Source of the DNA: an uncultured Actinomycetes bacterium
GTDB lineage: Bacteria; Actinomycetota; Thermoleophilia; Miltoncostaeales; Miltoncostaeaceae
Length of the DNA: 6,238 nucleotides
Direction of reading: 5' to 3'
Assembly (NCBI GenBank): GCA_937862675.1
Contig: CALMEC010000254.1
Span: 1 to 6,238, forward strand
This document shows, piece by piece, positions 5,718 through 6,238 of this stretch (positions are counted from its first letter, which is position 1; each line of letters opens with the position of its first letter). Under the pieces are notes generated by a model. That model did no database searches. It saw only the letters and a program-made list of their open reading frames with translations, and was not told the DNA's origin. A program made the translations under genes and the position numbers.

Positions 5718-5735
5718 GTCGAAGCCGGTGGCATC
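5718..5735. other. Right chimera junction (shared short sequence)
   Basis: These roughly 18 bases read on the minus strand as D-A-T-G-F-D at the left edge of the glutamate dehydrogenase fragment. On the plus strand they read as V-E-A-G-G-I, a natural lead-in to the R-Y-Y-Y-E-I-H-G of the hydrolase. The two proteins are unrelated and lie on opposite strands. Confidence 0.6.
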
Positions 5736-6238
5736 CGCTACTACTACGAGATCCACGGCTCCGGCGAGCCGCTGCTCCTCCTTCATGGCGGCCTCGGCTC
5801 CGCCGGCATGTTCCCCCCGATCCTGCCGATGCTCGCCGAGAAGCGGCGGGTGATCGGCGTAGACCTCCACGGCCATGGCCGCACGGAGCTCGGCAATCGG
5901 CCGATCGAGCTCGACGCCATGGGCCGCGACATGGCGACGATCCTGGACAGCCTCGGCATCAAGCAGGCCGACGTGCTCGGCTATTCCATGGGCGGCGGCG
6001 TCGGCTTCCAGCTTGCCCTCCAGCACCCGCACAAAGTCCGCCGCCTCGTCCTGGCTTCAGGTCTCATGGCCCGCGACGGCTTCTATCCCGAGATCCTCGC
6101 CCAGCAGGCTCATCTCGGCGCGGAGATGGCGGCGATGATGAAGGACACGCCGATGTACCAGTCCTACGTGGCGATCGCGCCGAAGCCGGAGGATTTCCCG
6201 CGCCTCGTCGAGGCCATGGGCGTGCTGATCAAAAAACC
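5718..6238 (+). CDS. Alpha/beta hydrolase, lacking a start codon and running off the window end
   Basis: About 173 residues of an alpha/beta-fold hydrolase. Visible parts in order are IRYYYEIHGSGEPLLLLHGG, with the HGG oxyanion-hole loop; the VIGVDLHGHGRT strand and turn; the nucleophile elbow GYSMGG with the catalytic Ser codon at 5985-5987; and the strand VRRLVLASG after it. The later FYPEILAQQ and MKDTPMYQSY stretches belong to the lid region. The acid and His of the triad should lie beyond 6238. The missing N-terminus is probably only a few residues, yet there is no ATG, GTG or TTG in frame between the TAG at 5676-5678 and the first conserved strand. The first in-frame ATG, at 5808, would remove that strand and the oxyanion loop. 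So this copy has no way to be translated intact as it stands. The substrate is unknown: esterases, lactonases and C-C hydrolases share this fold. More codons such as CTT, GCT, TAT and AAA appear than in dxs or ispE, hinting at another source genome. Confidence 0.85.

Larger units (their letters stand above)
5568..5735 (-). pseudogene. Internal fragment of a glutamate dehydrogenase, both ends missing
   Basis: On the minus strand about 53 codons (5726 down to 5568) read as the nucleotide-binding domain of a Glu/Leu/Phe/Val-type dehydrogenase, the enzymes that interconvert glutamate with 2-oxoglutarate and ammonia. The clearest block is IPNEDLLTLDVDVLLPAALE followed by NVITTKNA. It matches the family pattern in which (S/P)NE(E/D)LL, then D-x-D-(I/V)-L-(I/V/L)-PAA-(L/I)-E-N and IT, appear in that order. 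Before it comes GFDVDDAIAYVKRNKVLEGY, the helix region preceding that block. Family members are over 400 aa, so about one eighth is present, with neither the catalytic N-terminal domain nor the C-terminal end. Both edges coincide with changes to unrelated coding sequence. It cannot be functional here. The family call is from memory of the motif, without a search. Confidence 0.75.

Noticed and set aside
5355..6032. A 225-codon minus-strand frame read as one gene through 5355-6032
   Set aside because: Only its middle (about 5568-5726) is real coding sequence, the glutamate dehydrogenase fragment. The ends are antisense of the membrane protein and of the hydrolase.
5568..6238. A mobile element or operon linking the membrane protein, glutamate dehydrogenase and hydrolase
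   Set aside because: No transposase, terminal repeats or target duplication are seen. The fragments lie on opposite strands, are broken inside domains and join at shared short sequences, which fits a chimera better.

Overview
The window is very GC-rich DNA with GC-ending codons throughout. The dense gene layout, GTG starts and apparently leaderless promoters suggest a high-GC bacterium, most likely an actinomycetote. A Thermoleophilia-like lineage is my impression from protein style only, and it is weakly held.

Positions 1 to about 5567 look like one coherent chromosomal segment. It opens with the last 99 codons of rsmA (16S rRNA dimethyladenosine transferase). A convergent, minus-strand GMC-family flavin oxidoreductase follows (534 aa). 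Next is a 400-bp divergent intergenic region with a strong 11-bp hairpin, a smaller inverted repeat and a promoter-like -10 element placed for leaderless transcription. After it come dxs (DXP synthase, first step of the MEP isoprenoid pathway) and ispE (CDP-ME kinase, fourth step), 14 bp apart and evidently co-transcribed. Behind another leaderless-looking -10 element is a small, probably four-helix membrane protein of unknown function. rsmA next to ispE is a common arrangement in actinomycetes. Here the GMC gene and dxs sit between them, bringing two MEP enzymes together.

From about 5568 to the end the sequence stops making sense as one locus. The membrane protein loses its natural C-terminus and reads into about 50 codons of antisense glutamate dehydrogenase. 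That fragment then runs into an alpha/beta hydrolase that has no start codon and continues off the window end. Both joins occur at short stretches, roughly 18 to 21 bases, that make sense in both partners. A chimeric assembly or amplification artefact is the simplest explanation; a real rearrangement is possible.

I see no mobile element, CRISPR array, RNA gene or defence system, and no clearly new biological system. The best leads are the double junction near the right end, the regulatory architecture upstream of dxs, the paired leaderless promoters and the His/His active site of the GMC enzyme.
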